Source: Pagrus major (taxonomy: Eukaryota; Chordata; Actinopteri; Spariformes; Sparidae). Taken from it: a stretch of 64,000 bases of DNA. Below are positions 1 through 10,737 of this stretch, piece by piece; the stretch's first letter is position 1, and each line of letters begins with the position of its first letter. The position numbers were made by a program, and so were the translations under genes. The notes below the pieces were generated by a model. That model had not been told where the DNA came from, did no database searches, and saw nothing but the letters and a program-made list of their open reading frames with translations. The DNA lies in the NCBI RefSeq assembly GCF_040436345.1, contig NC_133233.1:10187381-10251380 (forward strand), given 5' to 3'.

Positions 1-60
1 TGATGCATACAACTGACTATTACATAAAACAGCAAACTAAAGTAAATAAAATTTAAGTTG

Positions 61-400
61 GAGCTGCAACGACTGTTCAGGTAGTGGATCAGAAAAAAAT
101 GAATCGCCAACTATTTTGATAATCGATTTATTGTTCCAGTCATTTTTCATGCTTAATCAAACGTGCTGGTTCAATGTAAGCATTTGCTGTTTTTCTTGCT
201 CATTAATGATGACAAGTTTTTGGGTTTTAGACTGTTGGTTGGACTGAAGAAGCAACTTGAAGACATCACTCTGTGTTCTCTTAAACTGTGATGAGCATTT
301 TTTTTTTTTACATTTTAAAGACTAAATGATTCATCGATTAATTGAAAAAAATAATTGGTAGAATAATCAATAATGAAATAATCCTTAGTTGCAGACCTAA
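61..400. mobile_element. hAT-like non-autonomous element (MITE)
   Basis: The block is AT-rich and has imperfect inverted ends: GAGCTGCAACGA on the left and the complement of GTTGCAGACCT on the right. The inner parts of both sides carry ATCGATTA-type motifs. I recognise this as a common teleost interspersed repeat of hAT type from memory, without a library search. It lies in the downstream intron of snx16, so it is probably intronic. The family name is the least certain part. Confidence 0.5.
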
Positions 401-914
401 TTTAACTGGAAAACAAAGCTGCATAGTCTTTATTGCCTGACTGTTCGCCAACATGTTAATATGTCCAATATATGTCAATTATTCTTGTCCTCCTCTTTCC
501 TCTACACAGCCCACACTTGTACACCAAAGTTCAGCTCCTGTAATGGAATGAAGAAAAATACTGACATCCCTTCTGTAAAACAAAAGTGCAAAACAACTCA
601 TTTCTCCATTGTTGATTTCTATCCAAATAAAAACGCCTGTGAGCTAAGTAAATGTTGACATTAGACTTGTATCTCTAGTACGCATCCTGCTGTGTGCTTG
701 TCCTCAGTGAGCATGTATTCATCCTGTCTGTGAGCATGTCCTTCCCCTGTGTGAAAGTGTTGTCCTGTAACTATAAGTGCTGCCAAACAACATGTCAGTA
801 TAAGCTAAAAAATGTAGCATTTGAACATTAATCAGAGCATTAAGCTGGAGAGCTGAGCCACATATACTACGCATGTTCCAAAAGGCTGTCAGGATTGATA
901 TCCTGGCTTCATAC

Positions 915-1325
915 CGTGAACTTGGCCCTCTCCTCCATGACCTCATATCCCAGCACAGTGGGTGTAATAGGCCTCTCCTCGCCTTGCTGGCTCCCAACAG
1001 GATCTGATATGGAGCGGGGGCAGCTGGAGTACTCTACAGAGCCATCCAGAGTCCCGTTCACCCTGGCCCGTGTCACGGGGCTCTGAATTGGTGGCGGTGT
1101 CTTGCTCCGGCTGCCCCTGTCCGTACAGCGGGATTGGTGCTGGGAACCCAATCCTTCACTCCCTCTTCGGTGGTCCTCCCTGGCCGCTCTGTCGATGGAG
1201 GAACAGGATAAGCTGCTGGAGACGCTGCCTACTGATGATGCCCGCTGTGGCCGTCTGAGCTTGCTGCTACCTCCTGACAAGGCTCTGTCCATGGGCACAG
1301 GGACAGGCACAAAGGGTGATGCCAT
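915..1325 (-). CDS. snx16: Sorting nexin-16, first coding exon (gene continues off the left edge)
   Basis: This 137-codon exon encodes the N-terminus of SNX16, a PX-domain sorting nexin that binds PI3P on early and late endosomes and acts in endosomal trafficking. The start MASPFVPVPVPMD matches the known vertebrate start MATPYVPVPMP. A Ser-rich stretch (SSVGSVSSSLS) follows, and the exon ends with PTVLGYEVMEERAKFT, the conserved entry to the PX domain. The minus-strand exon ends at 915, followed by a GTATGA donor in phase 0; the family continues with VYKIL, which must lie left of base 1. The middle third (about residues 45-110) is poorly conserved in this family, as expected for a disordered linker. 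I see no PX-core or coiled-coil exon in 1-914. Identity is secure; the 5' untranslated part is not. Confidence 0.93.
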
Positions 1326-1489
1326 CTTCCTGAGTTGCGTGCTCCTGCCCCACTACCGAGGTAGTCAGCAGGGTTCTTCACACCTACACTGACTTTGGCT
1401 TGCTTCAGAGGTGCTGTGTTATGATGAAGAGAGGCAGTAATGCACACAAAGAGGGGCTGATGAAGACTCTGAACAACCTGTACAAGGAA
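1326..1489 (-). other. snx16: Probable 5' UTR part of the snx16 start-codon exon
   Basis: On the minus strand a pyrimidine-containing stretch ends in TTGTACAG next to base 1489, a plausible acceptor. From there to the ATG at 1325 the sequence is GC-richer than its surroundings. I infer that it is untranslated leader spliced to an upstream non-coding exon. Other AG dinucleotides nearby could serve instead. Confidence 0.4.
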
Positions 1490-3980
1490 AGACAAGAATA
1501 ATTTGGTATGATTATTGTATTTATCATGATCAAAACTGCCTATGAGCTTCAACAAATACAGACTGCAGGAAAAAAAGGGCTCTCCAGAATAATCTAAAAC
1601 TTACCAGTACCAGTATTGGAAATGCCTCCAATACAGCCTAAATTCGAGATTGGGTAGAGGCCAGTACACGAGTCAATGCACTGATCTAATATTGTGTAAT
1701 TTATTAGTGCGAAAATGTTCTTCCCAGCAGTGTCCAGTACACCTGCATGGGACAAACATATGTTTTACTGCCCAAGGAGCCAATATCCATAAACACAAAA
1801 CAACTTGTGTATCTTCCAAGCACAAAAATATATCAAGTTAAAGGTACTTTCACACCGATAAAACAGCCCTTTTTTCAGTGAATCAAACCTTCCTAGCTGC
1901 TCTATAACAGTAGCCTACAAGTTGCATTGTGCTGCCACTGGCAACTAATGTTTTAGAGTGGAAAGAAGTGATTTCTGGTAATTTGTCAGAGCAAGCATGT
2001 CATCAATTTGGCAATAATATACACTGAGAAATCCCTCCAGTAAAACAGCAATGTGTACATTTGCTTTAGTCTTTTAAGAGAATTAATATTTATTCCTAGA
2101 TTTATCTATTTGTGTTATTTTTCAGTTATGCCTGTTAAACTACATAATAAAAGAGAGTTCTATGGCATTTTTGTTTTATAAGGGATTTAACCTTAGCCAT
2201 GCCATATAACAATGACAGGATTACAGGGTTAGTACTATACAGATGATCAAAAATAATAACATAAATAATTATTTTAAAAATGCACAGCATGTGTGGGATC
2301 ATGGGAGATGTTGTCTTCATTGTTTAACAACCGCCATTGCTAATAAAAATCTACCTTCGTGCTCACAGATGAGGTTATGTTATTAAGTTTTATCCGTGTT
2401 AGGTTGAGTCCCGTTCGCTGACTTCCTTCCTCACTCCCTGACCCTCTCCTGAAAATTATGGCGTAGTACACAACTCAATAATATACAACACAGGTCTGGT
2501 TGTTTTCAGACATTTTCAGGCAGAAATGTTACATATTATATCTTTAATGCACTGGTATCTGTGCACGATATCAGCTGATACACAAGTTCCGCTATCAGAG
2601 ATGTTATCTGGAAGGAAACAATGGTATTAAAAAATCTGAAACTCACACTAATGGAGCAGAATCTGTCAGCAAACATTACCCTGAAATACGGGTACCAGAC
2701 TGTGAGGGCTGATGAATTATTGACATGAGCCACGTCCTTCATTATTTATGGATTTGTGCATTATGTGTAAAATTCATGATGGAAGGAAAGGCTGTTAAGA
2801 CCTGTCGATAATTGGTGTGTCAGATTATCTTGAACAGTGATTAGGTTTTATCCATCAGTTCCGATTCAAGTCTGACCAACCCCAGCGGATGCTGCAAAAA
2901 GGAATGAGACATGATGCTTTGATTGGAGATAAAGGAGGAGGACCCTGCATGTTGGTTTACATGGACGAGCGGGTCATAAATCGATTTCTATTCAGACTGA
3001 GAGGCTGGCAGCTACCTGTCAACCGTGCTCACGTTAATTCAGCACCAGTGGAGCGCAGACAAGCCAGTGCTAGCTGCCGCTGCCCTTGCTGCAGCCCTGT
3101 GCCTCTGTATGACTAGAAATGAAAATCCTAGTGACGTGCTAGTAATGTAGCTACATGTCATTGGGAGTGCAGAATGTGTAGAAAGGATGAAAAGGTAAAT
3201 ATACAAGGTGTAAACAAAATGACAGGTATTGCTCACTCACTCACTCTTGACTACGGCTATTTTGGTGCACATGACGAAAGAGCTGCGTCTGGAGCCGACA
3301 TGACATCACAACAGTGGCTGCTAGTATAATATTTCGTACTTTTATGTCGCGTCTTTTAAAAAGTGGCTAACAATGTGGCCAACGTTCGGGAGGCGAAGGT
3401 AGCACGCGAGCTAACCTAACTGAAACAACGTCCGTTTGCTGAACGCTACGAACTCCATTAACAGAACCTGTGAGTGAATGGACCACTGACCACTTAATGT
3501 GCAGGTACATTTGTTCATGTTGGCTACAATGGCAAAAACTTTAGAGTAAAACAGGTAATGTAGTAAATGACGTATTCTCCAAGCAAACCAGTCACCTCTA
3601 CAGCTAACGTTAGCTGGGTTACCTTAAGTAACTTAGTTGCAGTTGCCTCCTATTCACACAAGTCTCAACAAAGTAGGCTAACTAAAATTGTATTAAAATC
3701 AGAGCTGCATATGATGTTAGACTCATGCCGAATAGAGTGGCATTGTCGAATGGTTTGTCACATGTCTTAGTTTGTTTTCTTTAAGGTATTTTGCCAATAA
3801 TATTTAAAGGCAACGCTTAACCGACTCGTTTTTAAACCACGTTTGGCTTGTCGTCTGTTTTCCTGTTAGACCCTGGGATATATGGCTATCACGTTACCTT
3901 CACGTTAGCTAGTAAGCTAGGACGGGCAGCCTGTATGGACAAAGCTAGGATGACGCATGATGACAAGGACTTTCGCTTAC
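1490..3980 (-). other. Inferred first intron of snx16
   Basis: I see no supportable coding sequence here. The stretch is AT-rich, with only short chance reading frames on both strands. If the non-coding exon at 3981-4150 is right, this is snx16 intron 1, starting with GTAAGCG on the minus strand. Confidence 0.4.
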
Positions 3981-4150
3981 CGTAGAAGGTCAGTGTCTCT
4001 CCTCTTCAGAAAATAATGTTATTACATATATGTAGCCCGATGTCCGATTCTCCTGTTGCTGTTTATCCACTGCACTGTCTCTTTTCCTGCCCCGCTCATG
4101 TTAGGTCGCTTGAATTCAGACTACGACAGCTGCAGTGCGTCAAGATAACC
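3981..4150 (-). promoter_or_regulatory. snx16: Candidate snx16 non-coding exon 1 and promoter edge, with a CACGTG E-box
   Basis: Read on the minus strand, a strong donor (CTACG followed by GTAAGCG) ends a possible leader exon at 3981. A CACGTG E-box sits at 4150-4155, just outside, and reads TCACGTGG on the gene strand. That resembles half of the CLEAR element bound by TFEB-type factors, known at lysosomal and endosomal genes. The transcription start is not visible directly, so exon length and promoter position are inferred. Confidence 0.4.
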
Positions 4151-4159
4151 ACGTGAGGG

Positions 4160-4960
4160 CGCTGTTGCACACATAATACTGCACTGCGTTGTACTGTACT
4201 GTACTGCAATGTGAGCTCTTTGTCATCTTTCTTCTTTACAGCCTACTGATAATTTTTAAATAAACTTTAAACTGTAGGGAAATTATGCATCTACATATTG
4301 TATAGATTAGCTCCTGTTATTAGCCTGTCACTGATCATCCCTGGAATATGCTGAATGAAACGAATGGATCTGAATGAAGTCACATAGTGTGTGTGCCTTA
4401 GATTTCTTGCGTGGCGAAGGTTATACTTGCAAAGGTGCTTTGCACTAATTATGAAAGAAGTCTCAGTAACTCAAAAAATGTTCATCCACACAATTTGGGA
4501 ATAATCCCCCTTTTTTTCTTCCTTTTTTAAAAATGAAATGGATCCTAAAAAATCTTTCAAAGGGAAGAAAATGCATATGAATGTCTAAAATTAGAATCTG
4601 TAATCTATTTGAGCAATACCTGCAGTAGAGGAATACATGAGTCTTGAACTGCACTATGTACATGGAAAATTAAGCTATACAGACTCTTCTAACCAAATAT
4701 GCAGTTTAATATCATTGGTCACCACACCTTTAACCACAAAGGAGCAACTGACTGAACACAAATCAGGCTTGACCTGCACAATCTTATCCCTCAAAATTTC
4801 TCTATAAAAAAAAACTTGTACAATTGAGGTCATATGCATTCATACACAAGCTAAATAGGTGGCATTGATATATCTTTAAGTTGACAAAATGTGAACAACA
4901 CAACCACAAATTTTCTGCATGCACACGCAAAAAGATTAAGCATTCAAGTAGTGGCTGGTA
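4160..4960. other. No gene seen; AT-rich intergenic DNA
   Basis: There are short frames only, none with a recognisable domain or splice context. Short triplications of the motif GTACT near 4190 are the only visible structure. Confidence 0.5.
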
Positions 4961-4967
4961 CGGAAGC

Positions 4968-5728
4968 CCTAAAGTACGGAAGCCCTAAAGGGCCATGCAT
5001 TCATACATTTTATTTCCTCCGTTTTCCCGTGATAACGAGTTAATTTCATTTGTTTTCTCGAGATCTCGAGTTATTATCTCGAAATAACAACTGCCGTTTT
5101 CCTGAGATAACGAGATAATTTTCTCGAGATCTCGAGATAACGAAATTTTGTTTTCCCGAGATAATGATATAATTAATTTGAGATCTCGAGATAATGACTG
5201 TGATATGATAGGCCTGAGATTATGGAGACGCCTGTGACCTCGTAGCTGGTCAGCTATGTAGTTAACGATGACATCAGGCTCACTTAGATTGCGCCGCCGA
5301 TATAGCTGAAGCCTTGCTAACCGTCTTTTTAGATTACGCACACTAATGTGTATATTATCTGTAATAGCAAGGCATAATGCTATTTCAGCCTGTGTCAGGC
5401 CTCGATTGAAAAGATATGTGACGCAGTGATCGATATGCTCCTGCACCTCTGACATTGCTACACTGAATGATGTTTCCTGCAATGATTTAATATACTACAC
5501 TATCGTTTTGTTTTCTCAAGATCTCAAATTAATTGTATCTTTATCTCAGGAAAACAAAGTTTCGTTATCTCGAGATCTCGAGAAAATTATCCCGTTATCT
5601 CGGGAAAACGGCAGTTGTTATTTCGAGATAATAACTCAAGATCTCGAGAAAACAAATGAAATTAACTCGTTATCACTGGAAAACGGAGGAAATAAAATGT
5701 ATGAATGCATGGCCCTTTAGTACGGAAG
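4968..5728. mobile_element. Palindromic non-autonomous DNA transposon, unit A
   Basis: The unit has long inverted ends. The left end reads CGGAAGCCCTAAAGGGCC, then GCATTCATACATTTTATTTC and a run of CTCGAGATCTCGAG palindromes. The right end is the reverse complement of all of this (about 5500-5728). Between the arms, on the minus strand, lies a remnant of about 90 codons starting MQETSFSVAMSE, with IDHCVTYLFNRGLTQ and a following NLKRRL, which looks like a helix-turn-helix. It resembles the N-terminus of multi-copy fish proteins carrying an integrase-like core, but the core itself is absent. A TA precedes the left end. The extra CGGAAGCCCTAAAG at 4969 suggests a partial duplication of the terminus. 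Confidence 0.65.
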
Positions 5729-6246
5729 CCCTAAAGGGCCATGCATTCATAAATTTTATTTCCTCCATTTTCACGAGATAACGACATCAGGCTCACTTAG
5801 ATTGTGCCGCCGATATAGCTGAAGCTTTGCTAACCGTCTTTTTAGATTACGCACACTAATGTGTATATTATCTGTAATAGCAAGGCATAATGCTTTTTCA
5901 GCCTGTGTCAGGCCTCGATTGAAAAGATATGTGACGCGGTGATCGATATGCTCCTGCTCCTCTGACATTGCTACACTGAATGATGTTTCCTGCAATGATT
6001 TAATATACTACACTATTGTTGTGTTTTCTCAAGATCTCAAGAAATGAATTATATCGTTATCTCAGGAAAACAAAGTTTCGCTATCTCGAGATCTCGAGAA
6101 AATTATCCCGTTATCTCGGGAAAACGGCAGTTGTTATTTCGAGATAATAACTCAAGATCTCGAGAAAACAAATGAAATTAACTCGTTATCACTGGAAAAC
6201 GGAGGAAATAAAATGTATGAATGCATGGCCCTTTAGGGCTTCCGTA
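5717..6246. mobile_element. Palindromic non-autonomous DNA transposon, unit B (tandem partner of unit A)
   Basis: It starts with the same CGGAAGCCCTAAAGGGCC terminus, which it shares with the end of unit A, and carries a shortened left arm. It repeats the minus-strand body (MQETSFSVAMSEEQ at 5995 downward, truncated after about 74 codons) and ends with the full CTCGAG-rich right arm and GGGCTTCCG followed by TA. The whole A+B block is therefore a head-to-tail dimer flanked by TA. Unit B lacks most of the inner left arm and the C-terminal third of the body. Confidence 0.6.
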
Positions 6247-6761
6247 GGGCTGGTGCAAGCCTTAGCTATATTTTAAAGTCCTCACTAGACCCACAAGGAA
6301 TTAGGGGATGGACATTACATGACAAAGGAACATATTTGAAAATTTCCCTTAAATATCTTCTTTTATAATAACTATTTTCTTGCAAATTGTTATTGCCTCT
6401 TTGAATGGTTTGTCATGTTGCACTTGTGTCATGAAGAAACTGTTGCACCTCAGCACCTGAAACCTTAAACCAAGAGGCAAACATCATTTTCATTCAGCTT
6501 CTTTGAAACAATCTTATGGTCCTTGAACATCATCAGAGAGGATGCAAAGATGCAAGAATGCAGAAGAAAAAATATTCTTACCTCCACTGTGGCTGAATGA
6601 GACTGATCACTACCCATTTTTACTTTTTAGGAGTTTTAAAAGCTTTTTATGTGTCAGATAGTCAAGGAATCTCCAAATGAGAGAGTGCAACTTCTCAGAT
6701 AAAAGGATGTGCCTGTATAATGTCTTGAATTATGCACTGTTATCCCTTTTTTGTATTGGAC

Positions 6762-6932
6762 AAAATGGTGACATCAACCCTTCCATCCAAGGCCAACACC
6801 ACCTTCTCTCTGGCTTTGTTCAAAAAGCTGAGCGAGAAGCATAGGTCTACCTTCTTCTCTCCTTTTGGCATCTCTTCAGCCGTGGCTATGGTGATGCTGA
6901 GGGCCAAAAGCAACGCAACCAGATGTTAGAGG
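6762..6932 (+). pseudogene. Orphan serpinb1-like exon 2 (start-codon exon), degenerate
   Basis: An ATG at 6765 opens a clear copy of the serpin start exon: [24 protein letters not shown], then FFSPFGISSAVAMVML. Compared with gene 1 it is damaged in three ways. The acceptor TATTAG is TATTGG, two codons are missing after KKLSE, and a 4-bp deletion before the end shifts the frame into a TAG. The donor and the CA microsatellite behind it (from 6936) are kept, as is about 200 bp of homologous intron. No exons 4-10 follow before gene 1, so only the head of a duplicated gene remains. Confidence 0.85.
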
Positions 6933-6935
6933 TAC

Positions 6936-6936
6936 A

Positions 6937-7013
<77 letters not shown>
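6936..7013. repeat. (CA)n microsatellite
   Basis: This is an almost pure CA run right behind the orphan exon donor, at the same place as the CA runs behind exon 2 in genes 1 and 4. Confidence 0.95.
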
Positions 7014-7014
<1 letters not shown>

Positions 7015-7199
7015 TAAAAATGAACAGTGGAAAAATTACGGTTCTCATGTTAACACACACACTTGGACCAAAGTGTGATGATTCATTGTGTTTTTTCATC
7101 ACTGTATCAATGGATTAGAATCACAAGAAACAGGTGTGGTTTCAGGTTTCTGTTTGTCATGTGCACTGGTTTTATTAAGTATTTCAAAGCTAGGGTTGG

Positions 7200-8395
7200 T
7201 ACGTTATTTTTAGTGTTTTTGTAAGTTTAGTTGAAAAAACAGCCTGACAGCAATCAATAAATCAAATGCCCTGACAAAAAAAGAAAAAAAATCCAACTGT
7301 GGCTGTTTCAGGCCTCTAATAAGCCCATCTGATCTTCTTATTCGGCCTGCATGAAAAGCTACCTGTCTACGTAACATTGCTTCATACCTGCCAGCCTGCA
7401 CACACGGGGCAGATGTATTGCTCGAGCTATTAGCGAGCAAGCGTCACAAGAATGGCAGAGAAAGTGCAGCCACAATTTCTGTTACTAACATACTAGCTTG
7501 ACAGTGGCAAGTATTAACAATAGCCATGCTTGTTGTTTGCATTCATTATGATAATGTTAGGTGTTTTCTAATATGTGACTGAGGCGCGAGGGAGTTGGAT
7601 ATGGTTAGCGATGACAACAATGTGCTGCGCTCACAGAGCCTGCTCTTCGGCAGATTGCTAACTCAGCCGCACAAAGCACACAGGCCCTGACCCAAAAAAC
7701 AAGTGAGCAGTGGAGGCAGTACCAGACTGTTGTTCAGCTGCTAACCGAGTACCACAAAGCACACAGCCCCTGAACAGCAGAATAACTGACATGCTGGGTA
7801 GCCTTTTCAGACTGAGGTACATTCATGATGGCTATTTTGCTTGTGTTACATGACCGTTGCATTTCGGCATTTAACATAGTTGTTCGTTTATGTATTTATT
7901 AGTCTAAAAATCTAAGAGAGCCTGTTGAATATCGTGAACTAGCCACTAATACATCTCCCTGTTGGGCACACACCAGTGAGAGCTACAGGACAGTCTGTGT
8001 GGTCAGGCAGTGAACGCTCATGTGTTTTGGAGGAGTGGCTTTGAAGGAAGTACATGGGGTTTTTATTGGTTAGACACTTTCAAAATGAAAAAATTTGCTG
8101 GCTTCTACAGTCTTACAAATCCCAGCTTTAAATTCTTCTCTTAGACCACAAAAATGATCAGCACAGTTGAGCAGCAAAGCCAAAATTTGAGCGATTCAGT
8201 TCTGTCTTAAGTAAATTCTGGCAGTGAAAAGTATCTATGGTATGAAAATTCACCCAAGTACTGTACCTGATCAAAATACTTAGGTTGATCTGGCTCATTA
8301 TTCTGCTAAAATGTTGTCACCATATTAGTGCTTCAGAAGAAGAAGAAAAAAGCATGGGTCCTGTTCGCCATGAGCACATTTTTTATTTAGTATGA
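7200..8395. other. No gene seen; insertion-like block inside serpin intron homology
   Basis: Sequence on both sides (7020-7190 and 8395-8590) aligns by eye to gene 1 intron 2 (10733-10960 and 10970-11100). This 1.2-kb block has no counterpart there, so it probably inserted into the orphan unit. I find no terminal repeats or coding domain in it. Confidence 0.4.
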
Positions 8396-8880
8396 GGTGT
8401 TAGGAAAACTTCAACTGAACTGTCTGGCAGATTTAGGTGTGGCAGGAAGAAAGCGCCTGCACATGCATTGTTTATTTATTCTGTCTCCTAGCGTCAGTAA
8501 GAAAGGTGGGAATCTGTTCTGTGGTAGTTCAGGTTACAGGAAGAGGAAGAGTCAGATTCTTCTGTTAGCAGTAGACCACAAAAAATAGCATTCAGGTGGA
8601 AGCAAGCCTTACATTTTTTATATTCCTCACTAGACCAACAATGGACCAAATGATGTGTGTCAAAGGATCACATTTGAAATTGAAGACACTGTTGCACTGA
8701 AAAACTGATGGCAGATAATGTGAAACTGTGGTCAGCATCTCAGATGTACTGCCACAATATCAGCAATTTATAAGCTCTGTTCAATCCTTTGTGTTTGATA
8801 AAATGTGTTATTAAACCCATCTAAATTTGAATTACTTGATGTTTTTCTTATACTGATGTTTCTGAACACGATTGCTTTGT

Positions 8881-8950
8881 CCATCCATCTATCCATCCAT
8901 CCATCCATCCATCCATCCATCCATCCATCCATCCATCCATCCATCCATCC
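8881..8950. repeat. (ATCC)n microsatellite
   Basis: CATC/CCAT tetranucleotide run of about 17 units, upstream of the gene 1 promoter region. Confidence 0.95.
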
Positions 8951-9049
8951 GTTTATCTGTACTTTTCTGTATCAGTTTACCCTATTGAACCTTATGTGGT
9001 GTGTCTGTGGTTTGCAGACTCTCACAAAGAAAGCACACCCATAAGACGC

Positions 9050-9254
9050 ATAACTAAATCATGATGTGTGTGGGTGTGTCTTTCACTGATGAAATGAGTT
9101 CGAGACACTTTCTCAAGCTGTGGCAAGACCTGAGTGAGCTTGGGTGTGTCAGAGTCTTTCAGTAACACAGAGGTGGCTCAAACAGAACAGGAATCTTCCT
9201 TTAGCTGATTATTTGAGGCTCACTTGTGACTTGAAGAAGAGTGTCCATCCGTCC
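9050..9254 (+). promoter_or_regulatory. serpinb1l: Gene 1 promoter region and non-coding exon 1
   Basis: This block is conserved with 19345-19514 upstream of gene 2: shared words include CTTGGGTGTGTCAG or ATTGGGTGTGTCAG and CACTTGTGACTTGAAGAAGAG. It ends in an identical donor GTAAGT (9255). Similar leader-plus-donor words occur before genes 3 and 4. Clade B serpins usually have a non-coding first exon, which fits. The start of transcription is not defined here because no clear TATA box is kept in this copy. Confidence 0.55.
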
Positions 9255-10473
9255 GTAAGTATCAGATTTTCCTTATCGTCCCTTGATTTTGATTATAAGA
9301 GTGATGTGAAAAGATAACAGCCATCAGCTCATCCCCTTTTCAGCTGTTTTTTTTAAATGCAGCAGTGGTTGAGTAGTGGTGGAAATTGTATTGAGTTTGG
9401 TGACATTTCACTTCTGTCAAAAGTATCTAAATCAATTTGGTTTTATCGGTGGGTGAAAAAATGATTGCAAAGTTTCCAAAATGGGGATTTGTCTACACAT
9501 ATTTGTGGAGGGATAGGGTTGTTTGAGGTCACTGCTGAGAAGAGTATTCTTAAGGTTTGCACAAGCTGCTTCAATTTTAAACCCAAGCTCTATTTAATAG
9601 TTGGCAAATTCAACCAACTAGCAAATACAGAGGCCTTAGGCTAGGGTTTCTCATACACACACTCATAAAAAGTGCAGGAGAAGACAAATTCTCACTTCTA
9701 CTTTTTACAATGCGATGAATAATGCTCTGTTAGCCTTTTTTTGTAATAAATAAAGTAGCGATATCGATCAATACTTTTGGGGATAACTGTGCTATCAACA
9801 GTGTTGCAACCTATCAGCACTGTCACTGTGAAGTACACTTTCTGCAAAATATCAGCGTAAACACCATTTTCTTACACTTTAGTGTCGATAAGTGCCAGAT
9901 TCACATATTGATATTATACTGTAAGAAAGTGAGTTGTACCACGAAGTGTTACTTCTGATGCATGCTGAAATAGTGACAGTGTCCACCCAATTTTGAGAAA
10001 GTCTAGAAGCTATACAATGCAGGGTTTTTCTGCAAGTAATGGCTAGACTCACAGGAAAACAATCCCTCTCAGTCATCAGCTATGACCCACTACAAGTGTG
10101 TGATGGTGTCTGTATCTATAGAGACCCTGCCCTCTGCCTGCATTTTCTTCTTTTATTTTGCTGTGTTCTGGACATTTCTGGGCGTCGGTGATTCTTAAAA
10201 GTTAGCTGATTGTTGAGTGTCCCCAGGTAGAACACCGATACTTTGGGTTGATAGCTCGCCAACCCAAATAAGTGAAATAATAAATAGTACTCAAAAATCA
10301 ACTTTGAATGGACTGTTTACAAACAGCAACCAAGAAATCCTGCACAGTATGCCTTTCAGTCAAGATAAATGAGGTTTTCATGTTTGCAGTCAATCAACGC
10401 AAATTTTAAATAAAGGGATGTAACATACAGTTAGTGATTTATGCTCTCCCCCCCTTTGTTTCTATCAGACAAA

Positions 10474-10666
10474 ATGGCATCAACAACTGATCTACCCAAG
10501 GCCAACACCTCCTTCCTTCTGGTTTTGTTGAAAAAGTTGAGCGAGGAGGACAAGACCGGGAATGTTTTCTTCTCTCCTTTTAGCATCTCTTCAGCTCTGG
10601 CAATGGTGATGATGGGGACTGGAGGAAACACAGCCAACCAGATGTCAGAGGTATAACACTCACTCA

Positions 10667-10737
<71 letters not shown>

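Noticed and set aside
461-658. 65-codon plus-strand frame near the left edge
   Set aside because: Low-information sequence inside the inferred snx16 intron; no domain, no splice logic.
8881-8950. Regularly spaced short repeats that might suggest a CRISPR array
   Set aside because: Plain tetranucleotide microsatellite in a vertebrate genome with no spacers.
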